Assembly (NCBI RefSeq): GCF_001544475.1
Contig: NZ_FCNW02000003.1
Location: 297,832-361,831 of the forward strand
Reading direction: 5' to 3'
Length of the DNA stretch: 64,000 bases
From: Caballeronia humi
GTDB taxonomy: Bacteria > Pseudomonadota > Gammaproteobacteria > Burkholderiales > Burkholderiaceae
The position numbers were made by a program, and so were the translations under genes. How positions within the stretch are numbered: the first letter of the stretch is position 1; the number at the start of each line of letters is the position of its first letter. The notes beneath the pieces are model-generated. The model was not told the DNA's origin. It worked only from the letters and a program-made list of their open reading frames with translations, and did not search any database. This document shows positions 57,149 to 64,000 of this stretch, in pieces.

Positions 57149-58669
57149 TTACCGCGCCTCACGCGGCACATACTTGCAGTCGAAACGCTTCCTCACCGTC
57201 CCGTTTTCATCGACGCTTTCCAGATACACGTCGAACTGCCACAGCCGCGCCATGTGCTTGAGCACTTCGTCGCTGTCGTTCGACAGGTGCCGGTTGTCCG
57301 TCATGAAATGCCGCAGCGTGAGACTGCGGTCACCGCGCGTGTTCACCGAATACACCTGGATGTTCGGCTCGCGATGATGCATGTCGTATTGACGCGACAG
57401 CGCCTGCCGCACATACCGATATCCGCTTTCATCATGAATCGCCGACACTTCGAGCGCGTCGCGCATGTCGTCGTCGAGGATGGAAAAGAGGCGCATCTCG
57501 CGGATCAGATGCGGTGACAGATACTGCGCGATGAAGCTCTCGTCCTTGAAGTTGCGCATCGCGTAGTGAAGCGCTTCCAGCCAGTCGCTGCCGGCGAGTT
57601 CGGGGAACCACTCGCGATCCTCATCGGTCGGGTTCTCGCAGACGCGGCGGATGTCGCTCATCATCGAGAAGCCGAGCGCGTAAGGATTGATACCGCTGTA
57701 ATACGGCTTGGTCACCGGTGGCTGATACACCACGTTGCTGTGCGAATGCAGGAACTCCATCATGAAGCCGTCTTCGAGCCGGCCTTCGTTGTAGAGCGTG
57801 TTGAGCAGCGTGTAGTGCCAGAACGTAGCCCAGCCTTCGTTCATCACCTGCGTCTGACGCTGCGGATAAAAGTACTGCCCCACCTTGCGCACGATGCGGA
57901 TCACTTCCCGCTCCCAAGGCTCCAGCAGAGGCGCGTTCTTCTCCGCGAAGTAAAGCAGGTTTTCCTGCGGCTCCGGCGGATAACGGCTTTCGATTTCCTC
58001 GGCGGTCTGCGCCTTGCCCTTCGGCAACGTGCGCCACAGTTCATTCACCTGCGACTGCAGATACGCCTCGCGCTCGCGGCGCATCGCGGCTTCCTTCGCC
58101 AGCGACAGCTTCTGCGGCCGCTTATAGCGATCGACGCCGTAATTCATCAGCGCATGGCATGAATCGAGCAGTTCCTCGACGTGATCCAGCCCGTAACGCT
58201 CCTCGCACTCCGCGATGTAATTCTTCGCGTAGACGAGATAATCGATGATCGCGTGCGCGTCCGTCCACAGGCGGAACAGGTAGTTGCCCTTGAAGAACGA
58301 GTTGTGCCCGTACGCGGCATGCGCGATGACGAGCGCCTGCATCGTCATCGTGTTCTCTTCCATGAGGTAAGCGATACATGGATTCGAATTGATGACGATT
58401 TCGTACGCGAGCCCCATCTGCCCGCGCCGATAGCTCTTCTCAGTCGATAGAAAATGTTTGCCGAACGACCAGTGCCGATAGTTCACCGGCATCCCGACCG
58501 ACGCGTACGCGTCCATCATCTGCTCGGCACTGATCAGTTCGAGCTGGATCGGATAGACGTCCAGCTTGTACCGCTCGGCGACGCGCGCGATTTCGGTGTC
58601 GTATTCCTCGATGAGTTCGAAGGTCCAGTCCGACGGGCACGGCAACGGCCTTTTTTCCGCAACATTCAT
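57149..58669 (-). CDS. spoVR: SpoVR family protein (YcgB)
   Basis: 506 residues from ATG 58669, preceded by GGAAGG; an alternative start at 58798 overlaps the YeaH stop by ATGA and would add 43 residues. I chose 58669 because it gives a length and N-terminus (PSDWTFELIEEYD) like YcgB. Conserved blocks: SAEQMMDAYASVGMPVNYRH, EENTMTMQALVIAHAAYGHN, QYFYPQRQTQVMNEGWATFW and HSHSNVVYQPPVTKPYYSGI. The His/Glu set suggests a metal site. It works with YeaG/YeaH in general stress response; enzymatic function unproven. Confidence 0.92.
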   Translation of the reverse strand: MNVAEKRPLPCPSDWTFELIEEYDTEIARVAERYKLDVYPIQLELISAEQMMDAYASVGMPVNYRHWSFGKHFLSTEKSYRRGQMGLAYEIVINSNPCIAYLMEENTMTMQALVIAHAAYGHNSFFKGNYLFRLWTDAHAIIDYLVYAKNYIAECEERYGLDHVEELLDSCHALMNYGVDRYKRPQKLSLAKEAAMRREREAYLQSQVNELWRTLPKGKAQTAEEIESRYPPEPQENLLYFAEKNAPLLEPWEREVIRIVRKVGQYFYPQRQTQVMNEGWATFWHYTLLNTLYNEGRLEDGFMMEFLHSHSNVVYQPPVTKPYYSGINPYALGFSMMSDIRRVCENPTDEDREWFPELAGSDWLEALHYAMRNFKDESFIAQYLSPHLIREMRLFSILDDDMRDALEVSAIHDESGYRYVRQALSRQYDMHHREPNIQVYSVNTRGDRSLTLRHFMTDNRHLSNDSDEVLKHMARLWQFDVYLESVDENGTVRKRFDCKYVPREAR

Positions 58670-58794
58670 GCTGCCTTCCTTCCGCGCCGGCGAGGGCGCG
58701 CTCCGTTGCTCCGCTTCCAGCTTCGACGGTGAGCGGTCGTCCGCGATGCCGTCCAGGTTATAACCACGCGCTTCGTTGTGGAGATGCCTTGTCG

Positions 58795-60060
58795 TCATGC
58801 AGCCGCCTGTTGCTTCTCGAACAGTTCACGGAACACCGGATAGATGTCCGCGGCCGATTCGACTTTTTTCATCGCGAGCTCTGGCGCCGTCAGCGCCAGT
58901 TGAGCGTACTCCAGCCACAAGTTCTGCTCTTCGGGCGCCACTTGAATATAGGCAAAATACCGTACTTTGGGCAGGATGTCTTCCGACAGAAGCTTGCGGC
59001 ACTTGGGCGAATCGTCGGTCCAGTTGTCGCCGTCCGAGGCCTGTGCGCCGTAAATGTTCCATTCAGTCGGCGAATAGCGCTCGTTCATGATCTTCTTCAT
59101 CAGCTCCAAAGCGCTCGAAACGACCGTGCCGCCACTCTCCGTCGAATGGAAGAACGTGTCTTCGTCGACTTCCTCGGCGCGCGTGTGGTGGCGGATGAAC
59201 ACCACTTCGATCTTCTCGTAGTTGCGGTTCAGGAACAGGTACAAGAGAATGAAGAAGCGCTTGGACAGGTCCTTCCTCTGCTCGTCCATCGAACCCGAGA
59301 CGTCCATTAGACAGAACATCACGGCCTTGCTCGACGGCGTCGGTTGCTTCACGCGATTCACGTAGCGCAGGTCGAACGGATCGATGAACGGGATGCGCGT
59401 GATGCGGCCCTTCATGATCACGATGTCAGCTTCGAGCCGCGCGATGTCGTCAGGATCGGCCTTCTCTTCCTTGAGTTCTTCCAGTTGCCGTTCCATCTCG
59501 TGCAACTGGCTCAAAAGCGGCGAGCCGAGCGCGATCCGCCGCCCGAGCGCGCTGCGCAGTGAGCGCACCACGTCGATGTTGTTCGGCGTGCCTTCCGCCG
59601 CCCATCCCGCGCGGACGTTTTTCCACGTTGGCACGGCGAGCAACTGGGTTTTGACGAGCCGGGGCAATTCGAGATCGTCGAAGAAGTACTGCATGAATTC
59701 TTCGCGCGACAGCTCGAAGACGAAGTCGTCCTGCCCATCGCCTTCGTTGCTGGCGGTCTTGCCACCGCCACCGCCGCCGCCTTGCGGGCGCTGGATCTTG
59801 TCGCCGCGAATGTAGTCGGCGTTGCCCGGGTGGACGAGTTCACGTTTGCCGCCAGGGCCATGCCGGAACGACGGTTCGGCGATGTCCTTCTTCGGGATCG
59901 TGATGCTCTGGGTGTTTTGAATGTCCTTGATGCTGCGGTCGCGCACCGCGTCGGATACCGCGCGGCGAATGTAGTTCTTCACGCGGCGCAGAAAGCGTTC
60001 GCGGTTGGCGATGCTCTTGTTCTTACCGGCTAACCTGCGGTCGATGATTTGGTGCAGCAC
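58795..60060 (-). CDS. yeaH: YeaH/YhbH family VWA-domain protein (DUF444)
   Basis: 421 residues from a GTG at 60060, which reproduces the YeaH N-terminus (IIDRRLAGKNKSIANRERFL). The VWA MIDAS motif D253-V-S-G-S-M lies in AVMFCLMDVSGSMDEQRKDL. A Gly-rich loop RPQGGGGGGGK precedes the FVFELSREEFMQYFFDDLEL block. The middle has a Glu/Lys helix. It is expected to bind PrkA or SpoVR. Ends next to SpoVR's start. Separated from prkA by 211 bp. Confidence 0.93.
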   Translation of the reverse strand: MLHQIIDRRLAGKNKSIANRERFLRRVKNYIRRAVSDAVRDRSIKDIQNTQSITIPKKDIAEPSFRHGPGGKRELVHPGNADYIRGDKIQRPQGGGGGGGKTASNEGDGQDDFVFELSREEFMQYFFDDLELPRLVKTQLLAVPTWKNVRAGWAAEGTPNNIDVVRSLRSALGRRIALGSPLLSQLHEMERQLEELKEEKADPDDIARLEADIVIMKGRITRIPFIDPFDLRYVNRVKQPTPSSKAVMFCLMDVSGSMDEQRKDLSKRFFILLYLFLNRNYEKIEVVFIRHHTRAEEVDEDTFFHSTESGGTVVSSALELMKKIMNERYSPTEWNIYGAQASDGDNWTDDSPKCRKLLSEDILPKVRYFAYIQVAPEEQNLWLEYAQLALTAPELAMKKVESAADIYPVFRELFEKQQAAA

Positions 60061-60271
60061 ATCCAGTCTCCCGCGTTATTGGCGAGGAAGCGAGGCGCTG
60101 CGCTGACTTCCGCCGCATGTGGCCGTGGCCTGTGGGCGGATGCCGTCGGTCACGCCTCGCAAGGTGCCCGCGCTGCGCCGCCGGTGATTGCACGAGCAAT
60201 CCTGGCGACGTGACGCGGACCTGATACGTAGGGTTTCACGATTCAGTCATGCTGTTGGCTCTTGCCCTCGG

Positions 60272-62194
60272 TCAGGAAGACTTGCGCACGCGCAGATACC
60301 AGTCGCAGAGGAGCCGCACTTGCTTCGGCGTGTAGCCCTTCGCGACCATGCGATTGACGAAGTCTTCGTGCTTGCGCTGTTCTTCCGCCGATCCCTTTGC
60401 ATTGAACGAAATGACGGGCAGAAGTTCTTCGGTATTCGAGAACATTTTCTTCTCGATCACCACGCGCAGCTTCTCGTAGCTGATCCACGCCGGATTCTTG
60501 CCGCCGTTCGCCGCCCGCGCCCGCAGCACGAAATTCACGATCTCGTTGCGGAAGTCCTTCGGGTTGCTGATGCCCGCCGGCTTCTCGATCTTCTCCAGCT
60601 CGGCGTTGAGCGCCGCGCGGTCGAAGCTCTCGCCGGTATCGTGATCGCGGAACTCCTGATCCTGAATCCAGAAGTCGGCATAGGTCACGTAGCGATCGAA
60701 GATGTTTTGTCCATACTCCGAATACGATTCCAGATACGCGGTCTGAATCTCCTTGCCGATGAACTCGGCATAGCGCGAAGCCAGCACGTCCTTGATGAAC
60801 GACAGATACTTCTGCTCCGTCTCCGGCGGGAACTGCTCGCGTTCGATCTGCTGTTCGAGCACGTACATCAGATGCACCGGATTGGCGGCGACTTCCGCCG
60901 AATCGAAGTTGAAGACGCGCGACAGGATCTTGAACGCGAACCGCGTCGAGACACCGGTCATGCCTTCGTCGACACCCGCGAAGTCGCGATACTCCTGATA
61001 CGACTTCGCCTTCGGGTCCGTGTCCTTGAGGTTATCGCCGTCGTAGACCTGCATCTTCGAGAAGAGGCTGGAGTTCTCCGGCTCGTGCAGACGGGTGAGC
61101 ACCGCCATCTGCGCCATCATCTTGAGCGTGCCGGGCGCGCACACGGCCTCGGCCAGCGACGAGTTACGCAGCAGCTTTTCGTAGATCTTGACCTCTTCGC
61201 TGTAACGCAGGCAGTACGGCACCTTCACGACGAAGATCCGGTCGAGCAGTGCCTCGTTGTTCTTGTTGTTGCGGAACGCCTTCCACTCCGACTCGTTCGA
61301 GTGAGCGAGGATCACGCCATCGAAAGGAATCGCGCCGAAGCCCTCCGTGCCCTTGAAGTTGCCTTCCTGGGTCGCGGTAAGCAGCGGGTGCAGGACCTTG
61401 ATCGGCGCCTTGAACATTTCGACGAATTCGAGCAGGCCCTGATTCGCGAGACACAGGCCGCCGGAGTAGCTGTAGGCGTCGGCGTCGTCTTGCGAGTAGG
61501 TTTCGAGCTTGCGGATATCCACCTTGCCAACGAGGGACGAGATGTCCTGATTGTTCTCGTCGCCCGGTTCCGTCTTCGCGATGCCGATCTGCCGAAGAAT
61601 CGACGGATAGCGCCGCACGACGCGGAACTTGCGGATGTCGCCGTTGTATTCGTGCAGGCGCTTGACCGCCCACGGGCTGAGGATGCTCTTGAGATAACGG
61701 CGCGGGATGCCGTACTGCTCTTCAAGCACGGGACCGTCTTCGTCGTAGTCGAAGAGACCGAGCGGCGACTCGTTCACAGGCGAGCCCTTGATCGAGTAGA
61801 ACGGCACGCGCTCCATGAGTTGCTTCAGGCGCTCCGCGATCGACGACTTGCCGCCGCCGACAGGCCCGAGCAAATACAGGATCTGCTTCTTTTCCTCGAG
61901 ACCCTGTGACGCGTGCCGGAAGTACGACACGACGTGTTCGATCACTTCCTCCATTCCGTAGAACTCGCGGAATGCCGGATACACCTTGATGACCTTGTTC
62001 GCAAACACACGCGATAAACGCGGATCGAGTCGTGTATCGACCTGCTCGGGTTCACCGATGGCCGTCAACATGCGTTCGCCCGACGTTGCGTACGTGGCGG
62101 GATCTTCTTTGCAGAGCGCGAGGTACTCTTCGAGCGAGAATTCCTCCTCGCGAGTTTTTTCGAAGCGCGTCGCGAAACTGCTGTAGATATCCAT
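60272..62194 (-). CDS. prkA: PrkA-family serine protein kinase (YeaG)
   Basis: 640 residues, the family's full length. Walker A is GPVGGGKSS (110-118); AAA-type elements follow, with VPFYSIKGSPVNESPLGLFD and VILAHSNESEWKAFRNNKNN (sensor-like). The C-terminal PrkA kinase domain begins around residue 400. ATG 62194 lies behind GAGGTAGC. It encodes a stress-induced kinase or AAA protease-like enzyme; homologues in Bacillus and E. coli support stationary-phase roles. First gene of a three-gene unit with yeaH and spoVR. Confidence 0.95.
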   Translation of the reverse strand: MDIYSSFATRFEKTREEEFSLEEYLALCKEDPATYATSGERMLTAIGEPEQVDTRLDPRLSRVFANKVIKVYPAFREFYGMEEVIEHVVSYFRHASQGLEEKKQILYLLGPVGGGKSSIAERLKQLMERVPFYSIKGSPVNESPLGLFDYDEDGPVLEEQYGIPRRYLKSILSPWAVKRLHEYNGDIRKFRVVRRYPSILRQIGIAKTEPGDENNQDISSLVGKVDIRKLETYSQDDADAYSYSGGLCLANQGLLEFVEMFKAPIKVLHPLLTATQEGNFKGTEGFGAIPFDGVILAHSNESEWKAFRNNKNNEALLDRIFVVKVPYCLRYSEEVKIYEKLLRNSSLAEAVCAPGTLKMMAQMAVLTRLHEPENSSLFSKMQVYDGDNLKDTDPKAKSYQEYRDFAGVDEGMTGVSTRFAFKILSRVFNFDSAEVAANPVHLMYVLEQQIEREQFPPETEQKYLSFIKDVLASRYAEFIGKEIQTAYLESYSEYGQNIFDRYVTYADFWIQDQEFRDHDTGESFDRAALNAELEKIEKPAGISNPKDFRNEIVNFVLRARAANGGKNPAWISYEKLRVVIEKKMFSNTEELLPVISFNAKGSAEEQRKHEDFVNRMVAKGYTPKQVRLLCDWYLRVRKSS

Positions 62195-62417
62195 GCTACC
62201 TCCTCGCCGAAGTCAGAAAACGTTGCCGTGCGCAAAGCGCGTAATCGAAACGACATCGCTTGAATTCATCCTAAACCCTTTCGAATTTTTTTTCACGCAC
62301 TTGCGTGGGTGATTTGCTTCGAAGAATTCCTAGCTTGGAGGATTATTTTCGTTCACCTACAATCCTCAGTCCCGATGTCCCTATCGTGTTGCCGCAAGTC
62401 CCGCTTGCCTGTTCGCT
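62195..62417. other. Control region upstream of prkA
   Basis: The prkA leader includes an A/T-rich stretch near 62285-62296 (poly-T on the plus strand). GC is below the local mean. No sigma-54-type -24/-12 pair with correct spacing was found, and no other gene. Confidence 0.4.
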
Positions 62418-62744
62418 TCACCTCGTAGCAGCACAGTTATCCCCAGCAGGACGCCATCGCGAACCCTCTGCCCTGGCAGTCGGCGGCGTGGTGTGCTGCC
62501 ATGCGCGTGTCCCACGTCGTCGCATTCGATACACAATCGTTCTGAATGCAATGGCAATGCCTTTTTCAATCGTGTGCCACCGAACGTTACGCTCCAGCGG
62601 TGTGTAATTTTCACTTGCCGTTTCGATATCGCGCATCGAATCTTCTTTGCATGCCGATACCCTTTTGATGGATATGGATTTACGGGCCATCGGCCAAACG
62701 TCGCGGATTTGTTTGTGGGGTTTGCGCATCATCTTCTGGTTCAT
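62418..62744 (-). CDS. Uncertain ORF coupled to the hydratase stop
   Basis: 108 codons. ATG 62744 overlaps the hydratase stop by four bases (ATGA), a pattern normally under selection. Text begins MNQKMMRKPHKQIRDVWPMA and later reads TASENYTPLERNVRWHTIEK then GIAIAFRTIVYRMRRRGTRA, plausible protein, but codon use is AT-leaning and unlike neighbours, and the last 25 residues look like random GC-rich translation. Either a recently acquired small gene or coincidence. Confidence 0.3.
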   Translation of the reverse strand: MNQKMMRKPHKQIRDVWPMARKSISIKRVSACKEDSMRDIETASENYTPLERNVRWHTIEKGIAIAFRTIVYRMRRRGTRAWQHTTPPTARAEGSRWRPAGDNCAATR

Positions 62745-63502
62745 ACGAGTGCGAGTTCTATCTCCCCGACACGGTCGATCGAGCCGTGCACGAGTCCCGG
62801 CACTTCGATCCGGTGCGCGCCGGTATAGGTGCCCGTTGTAACGGTCCAGAAGGGCTCGACCGCGAGGCCCATGCGCGAACAGTGATTGACGAACCAGACG
62901 AGCAGTTCGCGCGGATCGCCCGCGGGATTGCCGCCCGTGTCGGGCACGATCGAGACGCCGTCGAGCGTCAGTTCCAGGCGCGGCGCGAGGAAGTCGAAAC
63001 CGGGCGCGATCACGTTGTAAGGCTCGATGGCGCCGACCACCAGCGCGCCGTTGTTCTGCGCATCGGCGAGTTGCGCGAGCGGCGCCAGGTTCGGCCACTG
63101 CGCGAAGCGGCTGTCGACGACTTCGAGCGCCACCGCCATCCCGCCGATCGCGCCGAGCACTTCGTCGCGCTCGTAAGGCTCGGCGCGCGCGGGCAGCGCG
63201 CGGTCGAAGCGAAACGCGATCTCCATTTCCACCAGCACGCGAAAGAACGACGCGATCTCGAGCCGCGCCGGCGATGCATGCACGAGCGACGCTTCGATCG
63301 GTGCCCCAGCGGGTGGCGCCGACGGCGTGCGCGCGCCGATCTTCCACGCGCCGATCTGCGCATTGCGCAGCCGCAAGACCTCGTGCTGGATGGCGTAGGC
63401 GGCGCCAGTGTCGGCGGGGATGTCGCGGGCGGCGAGTTCGTCGATCAACGTGTGCTGCTCGCGCGCCCGGACGAGTTGCGCGGCGAGTGTCGATTCGGTC
63501 AT
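62741..63502 (-). CDS. 2-keto-4-pentenoate hydratase-like protein
   Basis: 253 residues from ATG 63502, GAGGAA upstream. FAH/hydratase family pattern: DTGAAYAIQHEVLRLRNAQI, then AWKIGARTP, EMEIAFRFDRALPARAEPYE (metal-binding E-x-E), MAVALEVVDSRFAQW and TGTYTGAHRIEVPG. The conserved KxG (K in WKIGA) and E/E/D ligands are present. It probably hydrates dienoates in aromatic meta-cleavage, or acts as a decarboxylase. No other meta-pathway genes here. Confidence 0.85.
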   Translation of the reverse strand: MTESTLAAQLVRAREQHTLIDELAARDIPADTGAAYAIQHEVLRLRNAQIGAWKIGARTPSAPPAGAPIEASLVHASPARLEIASFFRVLVEMEIAFRFDRALPARAEPYERDEVLGAIGGMAVALEVVDSRFAQWPNLAPLAQLADAQNNGALVVGAIEPYNVIAPGFDFLAPRLELTLDGVSIVPDTGGNPAGDPRELLVWFVNHCSRMGLAVEPFWTVTTGTYTGAHRIEVPGLVHGSIDRVGEIELALV

Positions 63503-63580
63503 GTCGGAGTTCCTCGTAAGCGTGACGGACAAGTGCCATCAGTGTACGAGTTACCGGCGCGGTGCGAAGCCGTCATGGTT

Positions 63581-63642
63581 GTTACAAAAACAAACGCGCG
63601 CCGCGAAAGGCTTTCGCGGCGCGCGTTCAGCGACTTTGTAAC
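63581..63642 (-). terminator. Long-stem terminator of the chemoreceptor gene
   Basis: AACGCGCGCCGCGAAAG (63593-63609) and CTTTCGCGGCGCGCGTT (63611-63627) are complementary, with outer arms GTTACAAA (63581) and TTTGTAAC (63635). On the minus strand it follows the chemoreceptor stop (63662) and leads into TGTTTTTGT. A very strong palindrome. Confidence 0.85.
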
Positions 63643-63661
63643 AGCGATCCGGGCAGGATGA

Positions 63662-64000
63662 TCAGAAGGTTTCCCAGTCGCCCGATGCTGTTGCTGCGGC
63701 AGCCGGTGCCACAGTGCGCGGCGCCGTCATCATCGGGCGCTTGGCGGGCGCGGCGACGGCGGGTTTGCGCGCGACCGGCCGCGGACTGGCCTTCGACCGC
63801 GCAGGCGCTACTGGCGCAGCGCCGCTTTCGTTCAGTTGGAACACGGAAACCACCTGACGCAGACGCCCGGCCTGATCCTCCAGCGATTGCGCCGCAGCGG
63901 CCGCTTCTTCAACGAGTGCCGCGTTTTGCTGCGTCACTTCGTCCATTTGCGTGACGGCACGCGCCACCTGATCGATCCCGCTGCTCTGCTCTTCCGATGC
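63662..64000 (-). CDS. Methyl-accepting chemotaxis protein, C-terminal end (partial)
   Basis: Last 112 residues of a chemoreceptor whose 5' part is off the right edge. ASEEQSSGIDQVARAVTQMD and VTQQNAALVEEAAAAAQSLE are from the cytoplasmic hairpin bundle near the methylation helices. After LRQVVSVFQL comes a ~55-residue Pro/Ala/Arg linker ending in DWETF, the C-terminal xWxxF pentapeptide that tethers CheR/CheB. Long linker plus tether is a usual Burkholderia arrangement. Confidence 0.93.
   Translation of the reverse strand, partial: ASEEQSSGIDQVARAVTQMDEVTQQNAALVEEAAAAAQSLEDQAGRLRQVVSVFQLNESGAAPVAPARSKASPRPVARKPAVAAPAKRPMMTAPRTVAPAAAATASGDWETF

Noticed and set aside
62573..62596. Sigma-54-like TGGCAC upstream of prkA
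   Set aside because: The -12 GC is missing at the required 10-base distance from the -24 GG.
1..64000. tRNA, rRNA, CRISPR array or insertion sequence
   Set aside because: No T-loop GGTTCGAATCC-type sequence in a cloverleaf, no regularly spaced short repeats, and no transposase motif was recognised anywhere.

Overview
The window looks like chromosomal DNA of a Burkholderia-group betaproteobacterium (Burkholderia, Paraburkholderia or Caballeronia). Supporting features are very high GC with strong G/C third-position bias, a Burkholderia-type general porin, a broken class A beta-lactamase closely resembling the PenA family, several DMT-family exporters with divergent regulators, and DUF2917, DUF2235 and superinfection-immunity-like genes. 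The genus cannot be fixed from the sequence alone. I recognised no rRNA, tRNA, CRISPR array, insertion sequence or replication origin.

Layout. 1-5.4 kb: truncated ankyrin gene, DUF938 methyltransferase, a ~124 bp imperfect tandem repeat, a divergent EamA exporter/LysR pair, a Rieske oxygenase and two small proteins. 5.8-9.5 kb: porin and a TonB-dependent siderophore receptor with a Fur-box promoter. 9.6-16.3 kb: accessory stretch of unknown genes, with a Tle1-like DUF2235 hydrolase next to a four-helix membrane protein carrying an internally duplicated cytoplasmic domain, small secreted and lipid-anchored proteins, and repeats. 16.4-22.3 kb: complete RND efflux operon (pump, adaptor, outer-membrane channel). 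22.3-25.5 kb: D-amino-acid dehydrogenase, amino-acid binding protein and an ornithine-cyclodeaminase/imino-acid reductase-type enzyme, which could together invert D- to L-amino acids. 25.5-28.4 kb: frameshifted beta-lactamase behind a hairpin that buries its ribosome-binding site, then methanethiol oxidase (SBP56) with a small membrane partner.

28.6-40.6 kb: general housekeeping and accessory genes, including three EamA exporters, Lrp regulator, RdgC, a GGDEF enzyme overlapping an unknown membrane gene, a YihY-type membrane protein, secreted alpha/beta hydrolase, AraC regulator, superinfection-immunity homologue and DUF488. 40.7-42.8 kb: ECF42-type sigma factor with its VOC and DGPF/YCII partners and a promoter matching the published ECF42 motif. 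43.3-48 kb: glycoside-hydrolase-like lipoprotein, PhnA-domain protein, a compact transcription unit with a possibly leaderless 28-codon peptide, DUF2917 and a tannase/feruloyl-esterase-family enzyme. 48.5-56.3 kb: DszC/SfnB-type flavin oxidoreductase, LysR/MdtD pair, aldo-keto reductase, NAD(P)H-binding protein coupled to RarD, and an AI-2E-family permease. 56.3-57.1 kb: VapBC toxin-antitoxin with its operator. 57.1-62.2 kb: prkA(yeaG)-yeaH-spoVR(ycgB) stress operon. 62.4-64 kb: 2-keto-4-pentenoate-hydratase-like enzyme and the C-terminus of a chemoreceptor ending in a WxxF tether.

The best candidates for something undescribed are the DUF2235/duplicated-domain membrane gene cluster, the 45.65-45.84 kb mini-transcript, and the hairpin-controlled beta-lactamase. 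All positions and motifs were read by eye; family names come from recognised motifs, not from database searches.
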